From Bacillota bacterium (GTDB lineage: Bacteria; Bacillota; Clostridia; Acetivibrionales; DTU013): a stretch of DNA of 7,369 nucleotides. The translations under genes and the position numbers were made by a program. Shown one piece after another: positions 1-5,460 of this stretch (position 1 is its first letter; every line of letters begins with the position of its first letter). The DNA lies in contig JAEZJL010000313.1 in NCBI GenBank assembly GCA_023415815.1, positions 1 to 7,369 on the forward strand, read 5' to 3'. The notes beneath the pieces are model-generated. The model was not told where the DNA came from, ran no database searches, and saw nothing but the letters and a program-made list of their open reading frames with translations.

Positions 1-1433
1 ATGTCACCGACGACGGCGCCGAAACAGACTTAGACCTCGGACACTACGAGAGGTTCATAGACGAAAATCTCAACAAGAACAGCAATGTAACAACAGGGAA
101 GGTCTACTGGTCCATCATAAGCAAGGAAAGAAAGGGAGACTTCCTGGGAGGCACGGTACAGGTAATACCGCATATAACCAACGAAATAAAGGACAGAATA
201 TACAGGGTAGGCAAATCCGACCACACCGATGTGGTGATAACCGAAATCGGGGGAACTGTCGGAGACATAGAGAGCCTACCCTTTCTTGAGGCTATAAGGC
301 AGGTCTCGACGGAAATCGGCAGGGAGAACGTCATGTACATCCACGTAACCCTGGTGCCGTATCTGGGCAAATCCGGAGAATTGAAGACCAAGCCCACGCA
401 GCACAGCGTCAAGGAGCTCAGAAGCATAGGCATACAGCCGGATGTCATCGTATGCCGGAGCGAGAGGAGCCTTTCGAAGGATTTGAAGGATAAGATAGGC
501 CTGTTCTGCAATATACCCGGGGACTCGGTCATCCAGAACATCGACGTCGAAATACTTTACGAGGTCCCTCTGTTACTTGAAAAGGAAGGACTCGCCGACA
601 TCGTCTGCAAACGCCTGGCCCTCACCTGCCGGGAGCCTGACCTGACGGAATGGAAGGAAATGGTTGAGAAGCAGAGAAATCTCAGTAAGACCGTAAACAT
701 TGCCCTGGTAGGGAAATATGTCGAGCTGCACGACGCGTACCTGAGCGTTGTGGAGGCCCTCAAGCACGGCGGTATAGCCAATAATGCCGAGGTCAGGGTC
801 ATGTGGGTCAATTCCGAGTATCTCGATGCCGGCAATCTTGAAAGCCAGCTGCGTTGCGCTGACGGCATCCTGGTGCCGGGCGGCTTCGGAGACAGGGGCA
901 TCGAGGGAAAGATACTCGCTGCGGGATATGCCAGGGAGCATAAGATTCCCTATTTTGGAATATGCCTCGGTATGCAGATGGCCGTTATAGAGTTCGCAAG
1001 GAATGTATGCGGGATGACCGACGCGCACAGCTCGGAGTTTACCGGCACCTCGAAACACCCGGTCATAGACCTCATGCCCGAGCAGAGGGATATCGATGAA
1101 ATGGGCGGGACGATGCGTCTGGGGATATATCCGTGCAAAATTAACGAAGAAACAAAGGTGTTTACGATATACAACGACGAGCTCATCTACGAGAGACACA
1201 GGCACAGGTACGAGTTCAACAACGAGTTCAGGGAGGAGCTCACAAGCAGGGGGCTGATCCTTTCGGGACTCTCGCCCAGCGAAAGGCTGGTTGAGATCGT
1301 GGAGCTGAAGGAGCATCCATGGTATATAGGAGTGCAGTTCCATCCGGAATTCAAATCAAGACCGAACAGACCGCATCCCCTGTTCAGGGATTTCATCAGA
1401 GCCTCGCTGGAAAAGAACGAGAATCGAAGCTGA
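1..1433 (+). CDS. pyrG: CTP synthase (glutamine-hydrolysing), 5'-truncated by window edge
   Basis: This enzyme makes CTP from UTP, ATP and glutamine-derived ammonia, the last step of de novo pyrimidine nucleotide synthesis, in the cytoplasm. The reading frame is open from base 3 and gives 476 residues before TGA. The first visible residues, VTDDGAETDLDLGHYERF, match the synthetase domain near residue 62 of the E. coli enzyme, so about 61 N-terminal residues, including the P-loop, lie outside the window. The Mg-binding acidic residues are present: the Asp in DLDLGHYE and the Glu in EIGGTVGDIES (codon 240-242). The C-terminal class I glutamine amidotransferase domain has the oxyanion loop PGGFGDRG (from base 876), nucleophile Cys in GICLGMQ (codon 963-965), and His and Glu in FHPEF (codons 1341-1343 and 1347-1349). 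The extrapolated full length of about 537 residues is normal. A terminator follows 19 bases after the stop. The 5' leader, where pyrG is often regulated by CTP in Firmicutes, is not visible. Confidence 0.98.
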   Translation, partial: VTDDGAETDLDLGHYERFIDENLNKNSNVTTGKVYWSIISKERKGDFLGGTVQVIPHITNEIKDRIYRVGKSDHTDVVITEIGGTVGDIESLPFLEAIRQVSTEIGRENVMYIHVTLVPYLGKSGELKTKPTQHSVKELRSIGIQPDVIVCRSERSLSKDLKDKIGLFCNIPGDSVIQNIDVEILYEVPLLLEKEGLADIVCKRLALTCREPDLTEWKEMVEKQRNLSKTVNIALVGKYVELHDAYLSVVEALKHGGIANNAEVRVMWVNSEYLDAGNLESQLRCADGILVPGGFGDRGIEGKILAAGYAREHKIPYFGICLGMQMAVIEFARNVCGMTDAHSSEFTGTSKHPVIDLMPEQRDIDEMGGTMRLGIYPCKINEETKVFTIYNDELIYERHRHRYEFNNEFREELTSRGLILSGLSPSERLVEIVELKEHPWYIGVQFHPEFKSRPNRPHPLFRDFIRASLEKNENRS

Positions 1434-1452
1434 AGCAGCTGTATGACCGAAG

Positions 1453-1483
1453 GACCTCAGCCCTGAATGGGCGGGGTCTTTTT
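1453..1483 (+). terminator. rho-independent terminator of pyrG
   Basis: The RNA can fold as GACC-UC-(A bulge)-GCCC, loop UGAAU, GGGC-GG-GGUC: about ten pairs, mostly GC, with one G-U pair and one bulged A. Five T residues (1479-1483) follow at once. It lies 19 bases after the pyrG stop and separates pyrG from spoIIR. Confidence 0.85.
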
Positions 1484-1511
1484 CATATTTGATTTCGGAG
1501 GTTTACGGAAA

Positions 1512-1541
1512 GTATAAATCCTGCCTTGATTGACAATACTT
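1512..1541 (+). promoter_or_regulatory. candidate sigma-F (forespore) promoter of spoIIR
   Basis: GTATA at 1512-1516 matches the sigma-F -35 box (GYATA). After a 15-base spacer, GACAATACTT at 1532-1541 matches the sigma-F -10 form GgnrAnAnTw at every strongly conserved position, missing only the weaker second G. In Bacillus subtilis spoIIR is transcribed by sigma-F, so promoter type and gene agree. Transcription would start near 1547, giving a leader of about 70 bases, in which TACTAC (1547-1552) could pair with GTAGTA (1580-1585). A TTGACA at 1530-1535 has no good sigma-A -10 box at 16 to 18 bases, so a vegetative promoter is less likely. The assignment rests on consensus matching by eye. 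Confidence 0.55.
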
Positions 1542-1616
1542 ATTAGTACTACGGCAAATATCCATTAAATCTGTTTTCTGTAGTATAAATGAATAAAATA
1601 GCAGGGGGATTTACAA

Positions 1617-2342
1617 ATGAGCAGGGCCGCCATCCTATTGAAAAGTCTCGGGACCATACAGCGCGCGGGTAACGCCGTCAGGATATGCATAACGCTTCTA
1701 GTGACCGCCGCGGTGGTTGCCGGACTTCTTGCAGGGAGCTATTCGGAGAACGTGAACAGGGATCTCGCAGACAGCCTGATAAGGCTCCATGTGGTAGCAA
1801 ACAGCGATTCGCCGGCGGATCAGGCCCTGAAGAGGAACGTGAGGGACGCCGTGCTTGCATATATGGGCGAGCAGCTGAAGGACTCAAAGGATATAAACCG
1901 GACCAGATATATTATTAATGAAAGAATGAACGATATCATCAGGCTGGCTTCCGAAGAGCTGAAGAAAAACGGGTCCGACTATACGGTAAAGGCCTCGCTC
2001 GGCAGTTATCCGTTCCCTACCAAGGCATACGGGGATGTGACGCTGCCCGCGGGAAACTATCAGGCCCTCAGGATCGTGATCGGCAGTGGCGAGGGCGCCA
2101 ACTGGTGGTGTGTGCTGTTTCCGCCGCTGTGCTTTGTGGATGTGACGCACGGCACAATACCGGACACGGTCAAGGATGAACTGAAATCGGCACTTACCGA
2201 TGAGGAGTACAAGCTGATAACCACTGCCGACAGCGAAAGCGAGATACCGGTTAAAATAAAATTCAAGGTCGTCGAATTTTTCCAGGATTCGAGCATCAAG
2301 TTTGCAGGCCTGATCAACAGGGTATTCGTATCCTCCAGGTAA
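1617..2342 (+). CDS. spoIIR: stage II sporulation protein R (SpoIIR), forespore-to-mother-cell signal
   Basis: In the studied Bacillus system, SpoIIR is made in the forespore, exported to the intermembrane space, and stimulates the SpoIIGA protease in the mother-cell side membrane to cut pro-sigma-E, starting the mother-cell programme. The 241-residue product is slightly longer than the B. subtilis protein (about 224). Residues 20-42 form one hydrophobic segment after a basic N-terminus, fitting a signal peptide or membrane anchor. The family hallmarks follow: LIRLHVVANSDSP at 54-66 with a downstream RNVRDAVL, and the aromatic/Cys block GANWWCVLFPPLCFVD at 160-175. ATG 1617 is supported by AGGGGG at 1603-1608 with an 8-base gap. 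The gene stands alone between pyrG with its terminator and the guaB promoter. I see no strong terminator after it; the T run at 2371-2377 lacks a GC stem. Its presence indicates an endospore former. Confidence 0.96.
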   Translation: MSRAAILLKSLGTIQRAGNAVRICITLLVTAAVVAGLLAGSYSENVNRDLADSLIRLHVVANSDSPADQALKRNVRDAVLAYMGEQLKDSKDINRTRYIINERMNDIIRLASEELKKNGSDYTVKASLGSYPFPTKAYGDVTLPAGNYQALRIVIGSGEGANWWCVLFPPLCFVDVTHGTIPDTVKDELKSALTDEEYKLITTADSESEIPVKIKFKVVEFFQDSSIKFAGLINRVFVSSR

Positions 2343-2400
2343 ATACTTTCCCCAAAATAAAATCCGTCCTTTTTTTCATATATAAAAAGAGCGAAATTTC

Positions 2401-2429
2401 TTGACTCATTACGCCATCTTCTGTATAAT
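2401..2429 (+). promoter_or_regulatory. sigma-A promoter of guaB
   Basis: TTGACT at 2401-2406, a 17-base spacer and a perfect TATAAT at 2424-2429 give a near-consensus vegetative promoter. Transcription should start near 2436, leaving a leader of about 50 bases before the guaB start. An inverted repeat overlaps both boxes and is listed separately. Confidence 0.85.
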
Positions 2430-2433
2430 GAGT
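2404..2433. promoter_or_regulatory. inverted repeat over the guaB promoter, candidate operator
   Basis: ACTCATTA (2404-2411) and TAATGAGT (2426-2433) are exact reverse complements, 8 bp each with 14 bases between, so the arm centres are 22 bp apart, about two helical turns. One arm overlaps the -35 box and the other overlaps and follows the -10 box, the geometry expected of a dimeric repressor. It could also be partly chance, because the right arm contains the TATAAT end. I do not recognise it as the site of a known regulator. Confidence 0.4.
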
Positions 2434-2470
2434 GCTAATATTTTTCTGGGAAAAGTATATATCACAAATA

Positions 2471-2477
2471 AAGGAGG
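2471..2477 (+). promoter_or_regulatory. ribosome binding site that fixes the guaB start
   Basis: AAGGAGG is a full Shine-Dalgarno match. Its 9-base distance to GTG 2487 is right for initiation. An in-frame TTG at 2478 directly abuts the motif and cannot be used from it. Confidence 0.85.
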
Positions 2478-2486
2478 TTGTTTAAA

Positions 2487-3989
2487 GTGGCTTATTTCTA
2501 CAGTGAGCCGTCAAGAACTTTCAGCGAGTACCTTTTGATTCCAAACCTGACGACCAAAGACTGCACCCCTCAAAATATTTCACTCAGAACACCCATTGTA
2601 AAATTCAGCAAAGGCCAGAAATCGCCGCTGTCGATAAATATTCCCCTTGTTTCCGCCATAATGCAGGCGGTTTCCGATTCCGGCATGGCCATAGAGCTTG
2701 CCAGGTGCGGGGGTCTGTCCTTCATATATGTCTCCCAGCCTATCGAGCAGCAGGCGGAAATGGTAAGCAAGGTCAAGAAATACAAGGCCGGCTTCGTTGT
2801 GAGCGATTCAAACCTCAAGCCCGGCGACAGCCTGAAGGATGTCATAAACATGAAGGAGGGGACCGGACATTCAACGATAGCCATAACTCATGACGGGACT
2901 CCGACGGGCAAGCTGCTCGGCATTGTGACAAGCAGGGACTACAGGATAAGCAGGACGCCTCTGGACAGGCGTATAAGCGAATTTATGACTCCGTTCTCCT
3001 CGCTCATCTACGCCGAGGAAGGCATATCCCTAAAGGAAGCCAACGACATGATATGGGACCACAAGCTCAACTGCCTGCCAATCATCGATAAAAATCAGAA
3101 CCTCGTCTATATGGTCTTCAGAAAAGATTACGACAGCCATAAGGAAAATCCGAACGAGCTCCTTGATTCCAACAAACGCATCATCACGGGCGCTGGAATA
3201 AATACCAGGGATTATACCGAGCGCGTGCCGGCGCTGGTGGAAGCCGGAGCCGATATTTTATGCGTCGATTCCTCTGACGGCTATACGGAATACCAGAGGG
3301 AAACGATCGAATGGATCAAGAGCGAGTACAACGACGCGGTGAAGGTGGGCGGCGGAAACGTTGTGGACAAGGAGGGCTTCAGGTACCTTGCCGAGGCGGG
3401 CGCCGACTTTGTCAAGGTAGGCGTAGGCGGAGGCTCGATCTGTATCACCAGGGAGCAGAAGGGCATAGGCAGGGGCCAGGCTACGGCTGTTATCGAGGTC
3501 GCAAATGCAAGGGACAACTATTACAAAGAGACCGGGATATACATACCGATATGCTCCGACGGAGGTATCGTCCATGATTACCATATGACTCTCGCACTGG
3601 CCATGGGCGCCAATTTCATAATGCTTGGCAGATATTTCGCAAGGTTCGATGAAAGCCCCACAAGAAAGCTCAAGATAGGTAATAACTATGTGAAGGAATA
3701 CTGGGGCGAGGGCTCGAACAGGGCGCGCAACTGGCAGAGATACGACATGGGTGGCAAACAGAAGCTGGACTTTGAGGAGGGAGTGGACTCCTATGTGCCC
3801 TATGCGGGCAAGCTTAAAGACAACCTTGATATAACCGTAAGCAAGCTCAAGGCCACCATGTGCACCTGCGGGGCCAGGAGCCTCGATGAGCTGCACGATG
3901 TGGCAAGGCTCACGCTGGTGTCTTCAACAAGCATCATAGAGGGCGGAGCGCACGACGTAATATTGAAGGACAGCGAAACCTCGGTGTAG
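2487..3989 (+). CDS. guaB: IMP dehydrogenase, Tritrichomonas foetus-like type
   Basis: The enzyme oxidises IMP to XMP with NAD+, the committed and rate-limiting step toward GTP. Translation from GTG 2487 gives 500 residues (MAYFYSEPSRTFSEYLLIPN...). The order is an N-terminal part of the TIM barrel, a CBS pair insert at about 105-220 (ending ...ISEFMTPFSSL and LPIIDKNQNLVYMVFRKDY), then the rest of the barrel. Visible active-site features are DSSDG (Asp261), the catalytic loop GGGSICITRE (Cys319), SDGG (Asp358), the Arg418-Tyr419 flap dyad in NWQRYDMGGKQ, and Glu431. These numbers equal those known for the T. foetus enzyme, and from memory long stretches are almost the same (for example GIGRGQATAVI and KEYWGEGS). 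The IMP loop has GGGSIC instead of the usual GPGSIC. It has its own promoter and terminator. No residue needed for catalysis seems to be missing. Confidence 0.97.
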   Translation: MAYFYSEPSRTFSEYLLIPNLTTKDCTPQNISLRTPIVKFSKGQKSPLSINIPLVSAIMQAVSDSGMAIELARCGGLSFIYVSQPIEQQAEMVSKVKKYKAGFVVSDSNLKPGDSLKDVINMKEGTGHSTIAITHDGTPTGKLLGIVTSRDYRISRTPLDRRISEFMTPFSSLIYAEEGISLKEANDMIWDHKLNCLPIIDKNQNLVYMVFRKDYDSHKENPNELLDSNKRIITGAGINTRDYTERVPALVEAGADILCVDSSDGYTEYQRETIEWIKSEYNDAVKVGGGNVVDKEGFRYLAEAGADFVKVGVGGGSICITREQKGIGRGQATAVIEVANARDNYYKETGIYIPICSDGGIVHDYHMTLALAMGANFIMLGRYFARFDESPTRKLKIGNNYVKEYWGEGSNRARNWQRYDMGGKQKLDFEEGVDSYVPYAGKLKDNLDITVSKLKATMCTCGARSLDELHDVARLTLVSSTSIIEGGAHDVILKDSETSV

Positions 3990-3996
3990 CAAGGAC

Positions 3997-4050
3997 AGGG
4001 GACACACCTCTCCCGCCGATGGACAGGGCGTCGAGGTATGTTCCCTTTTT
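3997..4050 (+). terminator. long-stem rho-independent terminator of guaB
   Basis: AGGGGACACACCTC (3997-4010) pairs with GAGGTATGTTCCCT (4033-4046) over 14 positions with one G-U pair and one C/A mismatch. The 22-base loop can pair further through CCC/GGG. TTTTT at 4046-4050 follows, and a second run of six T sits at 4059-4064. It starts 8 bases after the guaB stop. An 8-base direct repeat, GGACAGGG, occurs at 3993-4000 and 4021-4028. The stem is longer than a terminator needs, so the element may derive from an interspersed hairpin repeat. Confidence 0.8.
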
Positions 4051-4062
4051 AATTATACTTTT

Positions 4063-4091
4063 TTGCATATTAGGTACTGCTCTGAAATAAT
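4063..4091 (+). promoter_or_regulatory. weak candidate sigma-A promoter for the downstream unknown gene
   Basis: TTGCAT (4063-4068, three of six matches), a 17-base spacer and AATAAT (4086-4091, five of six matches) lie between the guaB terminator and the next gene. GCATA at 4065-4069 also resembles a sigma-F/sigma-G -35 box, but I found no matching -10. Evidence is thin; the expected start would be near 4098, about 28 bases before the ATG. Confidence 0.3.
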
Positions 4092-4125
4092 ATTCAATTA
4101 TAGCGCTGATAAATCGGATGGGTGC

Positions 4126-5166
4126 ATGGCGGATATAGCTCTTGTCATTTTTGAAGCCGGGGACGGCGGCGTAAAACCTCAAAATCCGGCGTCAAGACTG
4201 TTTTTTAATACTGCTTTTCTGAAAACCTCCCTTTTTTCCGGACTGTTTTTGCGGCTCGGAAGCAAACGCGTTAAAGCCGGGATAAAGAGGGTGGAGCTGA
4301 TGGAAGATACCGGAGCCCGGATCATTAAGCTGCCATTTCCGGCCGGCCGGCTGTCCGTCCTCAGCAGCAGCGCTGTAAAAGGCTTTATCGAAAGGCTCCG
4401 TACCGAGAACGGGATAGAAGAATGCTTCATGCCCTCAGGCGCGTCCGCGGATGCCGTATACAGGGATTACAGGATAAGGAGGGATGCCGCGCAAATCATA
4501 TATAAAGCGCATCTTCCGTATATTCTCGAGGATCTATACGAAAGCAGGGGCATCAGGGCCGGATCGCTGGATACAGTGGTTGTCCCAGGCGAGGACAGGC
4601 AGGAGCTTATAAGCATAATAAGGCGTATCGAGCCCTATTTCAGGTATATAACGGTGGCTGCCCCCCAAAGCGGGGATATCGAAGCGGAGCTGGCCGGGAT
4701 ATCCGCGGAATCCGGTTTAACGGTCAACGTCTGCTGCAACTGGAAGACGGCTCTTAAAAATGCCGATTTGATAATCAACCTGGCCGGAGCACAGGCTTTA
4801 TCAAGGTACAGGATGAAGCCGAGATCGCTTTTGCTGAATTTCAATAACGGGGCAGGCGTAAGGCTGGACGGGGAAAACACGGTCGTCAACGGCATCGACT
4901 ATATTCTGCCGGCAGATGTGTTCGCCAGTCTGGGAACGGAAGTGCTGCGCCACTTCAATAAAAAAGAGCTCGCGGAAATGGTAATGGATATCAGACTGCA
5001 CGCCTATACCGTCCGGACGCCGGATGAGGACTGTGCCGCAAGGGTCCTAGAGGAGTTCGGGAAATGCGGCTGCAGGATCACGGGCTATGCAGGCCGGAGA
5101 GGCAGCCTTAAAGCCGAGGACGTAATAAGCTCACTGAGAAGCCATCACGCTCCGGGCTCGGGATAA
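4126..5166 (+). CDS. protein of unknown function with a Rossmann-like middle segment
   Basis: I do not recognise this 346-residue protein. Residues 149-221 alternate strand and helix like a dinucleotide-fold half: DTVVVPGEDRQELISIIRR, then YITVAAPQ, then an acidic helix, then WKTALKNADLIINLAG. The last piece resembles the 'ALKEADIVI-ATG' segment of shikimate dehydrogenase and glutamyl-tRNA reductase NAD(P) domains. However, the loop after the first strand is PGED, with no GxGxxG, so cofactor binding is doubtful. The C-terminal part has NGIDYILPADVFASLG (255-270) and two Cys in EFGKCGC. No signal peptide or clear membrane helix is seen. ATG 4126 has only a weak site (GGATGGG at 4116-4122). An in-frame ATG at 4300 behind AGAGGGTGGAG is a real alternative and would remove 58 residues. 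The upstream in-frame TTG at 4063 has no ribosome site. Codon use resembles its neighbours, so it is probably native. Confidence 0.85.
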   Translation: MADIALVIFEAGDGGVKPQNPASRLFFNTAFLKTSLFSGLFLRLGSKRVKAGIKRVELMEDTGARIIKLPFPAGRLSVLSSSAVKGFIERLRTENGIEECFMPSGASADAVYRDYRIRRDAAQIIYKAHLPYILEDLYESRGIRAGSLDTVVVPGEDRQELISIIRRIEPYFRYITVAAPQSGDIEAELAGISAESGLTVNVCCNWKTALKNADLIINLAGAQALSRYRMKPRSLLLNFNNGAGVRLDGENTVVNGIDYILPADVFASLGTEVLRHFNKKELAEMVMDIRLHAYTVRTPDEDCAARVLEEFGKCGCRITGYAGRRGSLKAEDVISSLRSHHAPGSG

Positions 5167-5192
5167 ATTAACGCTTTTGTAGCGGGCTCTTC

Positions 5193-5222
5193 TTGACAAT
5201 TATGTGCATAGTATTTTATAAT
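5193..5222 (+). promoter_or_regulatory. strong sigma-A promoter of the greA transcript
   Basis: A perfect TTGACA (5193-5198) and a perfect TATAAT (5217-5222) are separated by 18 bases. Transcription would start near 5229, about 230 bases upstream of greA, so the transcript carries a long leader. There is no recognisable terminator between the unknown gene and this promoter. Confidence 0.85.
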
Positions 5223-5259
5223 GAAAAAAACCATTAAACTGTATTTTTATATTAATCAG

Positions 5260-5282
5260 GCACTGTAAGAAATATCCAGTGC
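5260..5282 (+). repeat. small leader hairpin GCACTG/CAGTGC
   Basis: GCACTG (5260-5265) is the exact reverse complement of CAGTGC (5277-5282) with an 11-base AT-rich loop. It lies about 30 bases into the predicted greA transcript. What follows is AT-rich but not a T run, so it is not a typical terminator. Confidence 0.4.
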
Positions 5283-5291
5283 TATTTATAT

Positions 5292-5304
5292 TTAGATAAT
5301 CTAA
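5292..5304. repeat. perfect 13-base palindrome TTAGATAATCTAA
   Basis: TTAGAT-A-ATCTAA is a perfect 6-1-6 inverted repeat. Because the arms have a single base between them, it reads better as a DNA site for a dimeric protein than as an RNA hairpin. It sits about 65 bases downstream of the predicted greA transcript start, where a bound protein could act as a roadblock. Confidence 0.4.
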
Positions 5305-5330
5305 CATGGTATAGCATACGCAAGTCGGAC

Positions 5331-5353
5331 AGGGCCGGGGCCCCGAGGCTTTT
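5331..5353 (+). terminator. terminator-like hairpin inside the greA leader
   Basis: GCC (5334-5336) pairs with GGC (5347-5349), then after a GA bulge GG (5337-5338) pairs with CC (5343-5344) around a GGCC loop. A5331, G5332 and G5333 can add A-U and G-U pairs to the following T run (5350-5353). This resembles a short intrinsic terminator, and termination here would release an RNA of about 125 nt. The self-complementary GGGGCCCC core allows other folds, so the assignment is tentative. Confidence 0.35.
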
Positions 5354-5361
5354 GTATGTAC

Positions 5362-5391
5362 AGGCGGCGGAGATAGCGGAGAATCGCGCCT
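5362..5391 (+). repeat. second leader stem-loop AGGCG/CGCCT
   Basis: AGGCG (5362-5366) pairs exactly with CGCCT (5387-5391). CG/CG and AT/AT pairs can extend the stem inward around an AGCGGAGA loop, and TTT (5391-5393) overlaps its 3' end. It is a moderate structure 70 bases before greA; its role is unknown. Confidence 0.35.
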
Positions 5392-5460
5392 TTGTCGAAT
5401 AAATACGGGTCAATTGCATATATTATCAACACAAATTTATGTGTAAAGGAGTGGCTTCAA

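Larger units (their letters stand above)
5223..5460 (+). other. long structured greA leader
   Basis: These 238 bases between the promoter and greA contain no convincing gene. They change from AT-rich (5223-5320) to GC-rich (5321-5390) and back to AT-rich. From the 5' side they hold a small hairpin (5260-5282), a palindrome (5292-5304), a GC-rich hairpin with a T run (5331-5353), a tiny reading frame (5356-5376) and another stem-loop (5362-5391). No T-box signature or riboswitch class that I know is recognisable. E. coli greA also has a leader that yields short terminated RNAs (GraL), but I see no sequence relation. Confidence 0.5.

Noticed and set aside
573..1343. 256-codon open frame on the minus strand
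   Set aside because: It lies wholly inside pyrG, whose frame has full domain support; the product shows no recognisable motif. It is a compositional shadow.
2319..2334. Hairpin AGGGTA-TTCG-TATCCT at the end of spoIIR
   Set aside because: It is inside the coding region and 37 bases from the nearest T run, so it is not a terminator.
2430..2438. GAGTGCTAA, a perfect half of the CIRCE heat-shock operator
   Set aside because: CIRCE needs TTAGCACTC nine bases upstream; positions 2412-2420 read CGCCATCTT. A lone half-site is not supportable, and part of it belongs to the inverted repeat reported above.
2478..2486. TTG start for guaB nine bases upstream of the chosen GTG
   Set aside because: It directly abuts the AAGGAGG ribosome site, and the family N-terminus begins MAYFYSEP or similar.
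3258..3896. 212-codon open frame on the minus strand
   Set aside because: It is entirely antisense to the catalytic half of guaB, without a plausible product or independent signals.
5223..5460. T-box or tRNA gene in the greA leader
   Set aside because: No T-box consensus, specifier loop or tRNA-like cloverleaf arms could be found, and greA is not a T-box target.
5392..5460. Upstream extension of GreA by 23 residues
   Set aside because: The extension lacks a ribosome site, while ATG 5461 has AAAGGAG at the right distance and gives the standard family length.
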